Origin: Paraburkholderia solisilvae | Lineage (GTDB): Bacteria > Pseudomonadota > Gammaproteobacteria > Burkholderiales > Burkholderiaceae | Assembly: GCF_902859875.1 (NCBI RefSeq) | Contig: NZ_CADIKF010000055.1 | Location: 1 to 49,375 of the forward strand | Length of the DNA stretch: 49,375 bases | Reading direction: 5' to 3' | Shown: positions 48,395 through 49,375 of the stretch, one piece after another | Numbering within the stretch: the stretch's first letter is position 1 | How the letters are laid out: every line of letters begins with the position of its first letter | The notes under the pieces: model-generated | Told to the model about the DNA's origin: nothing | The model's input: the letters and a program-made list of their open reading frames with translations, nothing else | The model's database searches: none | Made by a program: the position numbers and the translations under genes

Positions 48395-49375
48395 ATGAGC
48401 AAGGATAAGGATCGCGCGATCGTCGTCAAACGCTCGGCGCCGAACAAGAAGGGCCATCATGGCGGCGCATGGAAGCTCGCGTATGCGGACTTCATGACCG
48501 CCATGATGGCGTTTTTCCTGTTGATGTGGCTGCTCAGCTCGGCGAGCACCGTGCAACTGAAGGGCATCGCCGACTACTTCAACCAGCCGCTGCGCATCTC
48601 GCTGTCGGGCGGCGATCGCAGCTCGACCGATTCGAGCGTGTTGCGCGCGGGCGGCCGCGACGTGTCGACCGACCGTCAGGGCGTGATGCGCCAGACCGAA
48701 GGCACGACGCGCAACGGCACGCATTCGGTGACGCACAACGACGATGAAGCGGCTGCGCAGTTGCAAGGCCAGCTCGAGCGGCGCGAACAGGTGCGCCTGC
48801 ACGACCTGCAGGTGAAGCTGATGGCCGCGATCCAGGCGAACCCGGTGCTGCGCCAGTTCAAGCAGCAGATCCGCATCGACTCGACGCTGCAGGGTCTGCG
48901 CATCGAAATCGTCGATTCGCAGAAACGCCCGATGTTCGCGACCGCGAAGGACGAGGTCGAGCCGTATATGCGCGACATCCTGCGCGAGATCGGCAAGACG
49001 CTGAACGACGTGCCGAACCGTCTCGTCGTGCAGGGCCACACCGATGCGGTGCCGTACGCGGGCGGTGAAAAGGGCTACAGCAACTGGGAACTGTCCGCGG
49101 ACCGCGCGAGCGCATCGCGGCGCGAACTGATTGCAGGCGGGATGGACGAGTCGAAGGTGCTGCGCGTGATCGGCCTCGCGTCGACGCAGAACCTGAACAA
49201 GGCCGACCCGCTCGATCCGGAGAACCGGCGCATCAGCATCATCGTGCTCAACAAGAAGTCCGAGGACCAGATGATGCAGGACGACACGACCACGACGACG
49301 CTGTCGAACGACGCAGGCGGTTCGGCCGCGCTCGCCCCGCCGCTGCAGAACATCGCGGCGCCGGCGGGCACGCCG
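48395..49375 (+). CDS. motB: flagellar motor protein MotB, 3' end outside window
   Basis: 327 codons are visible; the frame is still open at the window end. The N-terminus is MSKDKDRAIVV, and the single membrane helix begins at WKLAYADFMTAMMAFFLLMW with the proton-carrying D32, the same position as in E. coli. The C-terminal OmpA/MotB peptidoglycan-binding domain has LVVQGHTDAVPY, WELSADRASASRREL and DPENRRISIIVL. A Thr/Asp tail follows and is truncated. Spacing after motA is 118 bases. Confidence 0.95.
   Translation, partial: MSKDKDRAIVVKRSAPNKKGHHGGAWKLAYADFMTAMMAFFLLMWLLSSASTVQLKGIADYFNQPLRISLSGGDRSSTDSSVLRAGGRDVSTDRQGVMRQTEGTTRNGTHSVTHNDDEAAAQLQGQLERREQVRLHDLQVKLMAAIQANPVLRQFKQQIRIDSTLQGLRIEIVDSQKRPMFATAKDEVEPYMRDILREIGKTLNDVPNRLVVQGHTDAVPYAGGEKGYSNWELSADRASASRRELIAGGMDESKVLRVIGLASTQNLNKADPLDPENRRISIIVLNKKSEDQMMQDDTTTTTLSNDAGGSAALAPPLQNIAAPAGTP

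Overview
The window reads as chromosome of a motile beta-proteobacterium of the Burkholderiaceae (Paraburkholderia, Caballeronia or Trinickia type). The genus is an inference from protein-level familiarity and about 64% GC. Supporting signs are the gcvT-gcvH-gcvP / sdaA block behind a tandem glycine riboswitch, a short Burkholderia-type H-NS protein, flhDC directly before motAB, and a TPR/O-GlcNAc-transferase-like protein beside fliT-fliD-fliC. I saw no transposase, integrase, rRNA, tRNA or CRISPR array.

Layout. 0-6 kb: end of a cytochrome c5, Rep helicase, an MFS transporter divergent from a YdgJ-like oxidoreductase, and a small lipoprotein. 6.1-11.1 kb: promoter, tandem glycine riboswitch and gcvTHP. 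11.2-21.6 kb: an accessory block between gcvP and sdaA. It holds vapBC with a large operator-like palindrome; a plus-strand set (CmcI-like protein, rfbF, rfbG, sugar C-methyltransferase); a convergent minus-strand set (rfbC-like epimerase, a 580-aa unknown protein, TylF-like O-methyltransferase, Fe(II)/2OG oxygenase); and an alginate-lyase-fold protein. 21.7-27.9 kb: sdaA, a DegT-type sugar aminotransferase, a PglD/NeuD-like acetyltransferase, a ThDP enzyme and a SymE-like protein. 28.4-38.5 kb: APS kinase (cysC), a sulfotransferase/glycosyltransferase fusion joined by an 87-bp tandem repeat, a TPR-OGT, then fliT, fliD and fliC, with fliC behind a near-consensus sigma-28 promoter. 39-45 kb: rpsU, tag, a GlcNAc-kinase-like protein, a HAD phosphatase, a small secreted protein, an H-NS protein and a GT4 glycosyltransferase. 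45.3-49.4 kb: flhDC and motAB, with motB cut by the window end.

How it fits together. The strongest biological theme is flagellar. The master regulator (flhDC), motor (motAB), filament (fliC), cap (fliD) and cap chaperone (fliT) sit together with a glycosyltransferase of the kind that modifies flagellin. They also sit with enzymes that could supply sulfate (cysC to PAPS, then the sulfotransferase domain) and an unusual CDP-6-deoxy sugar that may carry C- and O-methyl groups. My main hypothesis is a flagellin (or other surface) glycan that is methylated and sulfated. It rests on gene content and proximity, not on biochemical evidence. The flagellin also lacks the residues usually associated with TLR5 recognition.
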